Below, piece after piece: positions 62,857 to 64,000 of a stretch of 64,000 nt of DNA. The stretch is taken from NCBI GenBank assembly GCA_902774265.1, contig CACYHR010000002.1, positions 1 to 64,000 on the forward strand, written 5' to 3'. Origin of the DNA: an uncultured Eubacteriales bacterium. GTDB taxonomy: Bacteria > Bacillota > Clostridia > Peptostreptococcales > Anaerovoracaceae. The first letter of the stretch is position 1; each line of letters starts with the position of its first letter. Both the position numbers and the translations under genes were made by a program. The notes beneath the pieces were generated by a model, which saw nothing but the letters and a program-made list of their open reading frames with translations, had not been told where the DNA came from and did no database searches.

Positions 62857-62963
62857 AATCCAATTAAAGAAAACGCGTTTAATAAACAAATTTTCTATAA
62901 TGTAGCTACATAAGACAGTCAGCACTATTGAAAACCGCATTTCAGCAAGAAAGGAGTACGTAA

Positions 62964-64000
62964 ATGAAACTCAAGATCGGTAACATTCCTGTCAAGGATG
63001 TAGTACTCGGCAGCCAGGACAGTTTTGAGAATGGTGTACTTACCATCAACAAGCAGGCTGCAGTGGACTACCTGATGGAGCTTGATGATCATATTACAAG
63101 CCTCGATATCGTTATCGCACACCCTGGCGATGATACAAGGATCGTTCCTGTAATTGAGACTATCGAGCCAAGATACCGTGTAGACGGAAGAACTCTCTTC
63201 CCGGGAGTAACTGATGAGATCGTTCCTGCCGGAGACGGTGAGCTTAAGGCTCTCAAGGGCGTCTGCGTAACAGTTGTAGGCGGCACCTGGGGTTCCTTCG
63301 GTGACGGCGTCATTGACATGGGCGGTGAGGGTGCAAAGCACACTTACTGGTCGAAGCTCATCAATATCTGCCTTGTAGGCGAAACTGATGAGGAATTTGA
63401 AAGACATGAACAGCAGAAGATGAATCACGCTCTGAGATGGGCAGGCCACAGATTTGCTGAGTATCTCGGAAAGATCGCAAAATCAGTTGCGGCAGAGAGC
63501 TTTGAAGAATATGAATTCGAGCCTGTAACAGCAAGAGCAAAGAAGAACAACGGACTTCCAAACGTAGCACTCGTACTGCAGCCACAGTCCCAGATGGAGG
63601 CTCTCGGCTACAATGACCTCTGGTACGGATGGGATATGAACAAATACCTCCCTACTTTCGTAAGCCCTACAGAAGTACTTGACGGTGCAATGATCTCCGG
63701 ATCCTTCATGCCGGCATCATCAAAGTGGTCGACTTACGAAATGCAGAATTTCCCTACAATCAAGGAACTCTTCGCAGAGGATGGAAAGAGCCTGAACTTT
63801 GTAGGCGTAATCCTCTCAATGCTCAACGTAGCACTTGATCAGAAGGAAAGAGCTGCAGTAATGGTAAGAAATATGGCTCTGAATCTCGGCGCCGATTATG
63901 CGATCGTAACTGAAGAAGGTTACGGAAACCCTGATGCGGACTATGTACGCTGCCAGGTCATCCTCGAGGATGCAGGAATCCCTGTAGTAGGTATCTCCAA
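62964..64000 (+). CDS. GrdE-like protein lacking the pyruvoyl cysteine (partial)
   Basis: At least 345 residues, running off the window. It is homologous over its length to glycine/sarcosine/betaine reductase component B proproteins: KLKIGNIPVKDVVLGSQDSF, VVGGTWGSFGDGVIDMGG, FVSPTEVLDGAMISG and ADYAIVTEEGYGNPDADYV. At the processing site GrdE has GNC (Cys242); here the same place reads ISGSFMPASSKW, with Phe248 in place of Cys, so a pyruvoyl group cannot form in the normal way. Codon use is strongly biased, indicating high expression, and AAGGAG precedes the ATG. It may be an uncleaved paralogue (compare PrdD/PrdE of proline reductase) or act on a new substrate. Confidence 0.85.
   Translation, partial: MKLKIGNIPVKDVVLGSQDSFENGVLTINKQAAVDYLMELDDHITSLDIVIAHPGDDTRIVPVIETIEPRYRVDGRTLFPGVTDEIVPAGDGELKALKGVCVTVVGGTWGSFGDGVIDMGGEGAKHTYWSKLINICLVGETDEEFERHEQQKMNHALRWAGHRFAEYLGKIAKSVAAESFEEYEFEPVTARAKKNNGLPNVALVLQPQSQMEALGYNDLWYGWDMNKYLPTFVSPTEVLDGAMISGSFMPASSKWSTYEMQNFPTIKELFAEDGKSLNFVGVILSMLNVALDQKERAAVMVRNMALNLGADYAIVTEEGYGNPDADYVRCQVILEDAGIPVVGIS

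Overview
The window reads as chromosome of an anaerobic, amino-acid-fermenting Firmicute (class Clostridia). Several signs agree: a selenocysteine locus (tRNA-Sec, selA, selB), a glycine reductase operon whose grdB has an in-frame UGA, an HrcA/CIRCE-controlled hrcA-grpE-dnaK-dnaJ operon, SigA-type promoters and strong purine-rich ribosome binding sites. A Peptostreptococcales/Anaerovoracaceae-like host is my guess at low confidence; no rRNA or other marker decides it.

Layout. 0-3.5 kb: the C-terminal part of the nickel-insertion protein LarC behind two short palindromic repeats, then purine nucleoside phosphorylase, an HD-domain protein, a TSCPD protein and serine acetyltransferase. 3.5-7.2 kb: selenocysteine tRNA, selA and selB. 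7.2-14 kb: Mrp-type Fe-S carrier behind a Fur-box-like site, a potABC transporter without potD, rfbA, and an ATP-grasp ligase followed by an esterase. 14-19.3 kb: heat-shock operon. 19.5-30 kb: housekeeping genes (aminotransferase, GH25 lysozyme, exonuclease III, S20, LepA, HemW, glycerol kinase, SPFH protein).

At 30.2 kb a tRNA-Glu carries a 30-bp 3'-end sequence that recurs at 34.9 kb, bounding a 4.7-kb island with a glycine-rich secreted protein, a decayed VaFE-type adhesin piece and a three-gene cassette ending in a DUF4160-like protein. From 35 to 39.3 kb lies a gene graveyard (IS1634-type transposase, HsdR, TetR and AAA-ATPase fragments) with an intact PAP2 phosphatase, a GNAT protein and a DUF3791-DUF3990 cassette that looks like a toxin-antitoxin system. 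39.3-45.5 kb: a galactose operon headed by an unusual BMP-type binding domain fused to a phosphoesterase, then galK, galT and an acetyltransferase. 46-51.7 kb: a large InlB-repeat surface protein followed by a polar amino-acid ABC transporter in two fused polypeptides. 51.8-56.8 kb: VOC protein, LysR regulator, GlmS and a metallo-hydrolase.

The last 7.2 kb is the most interesting part. grdX-grdE-grdB is preceded by a promoter overlapped by a perfect 13-bp inverted repeat, then a glycine-riboswitch-like aptamer and an intrinsic terminator. The selenocysteine made through selC/selA/selB is needed for GrdB, linking the 3.6-kb locus to this operon. Directly behind grdB come three paralogous DUF3841 proteins (two forward, one reverse), the reverse one translationally coupled to a TetR regulator. 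Divergent from tetR, with a palindrome over its promoter, is a second GrdE-like gene that lacks the cysteine that becomes the pyruvoyl cofactor in GrdE; it runs off the window. I propose that DUF3841-TetR-GrdE-like is a previously uncharacterised accessory to, or variant of, the glycine reductase family.
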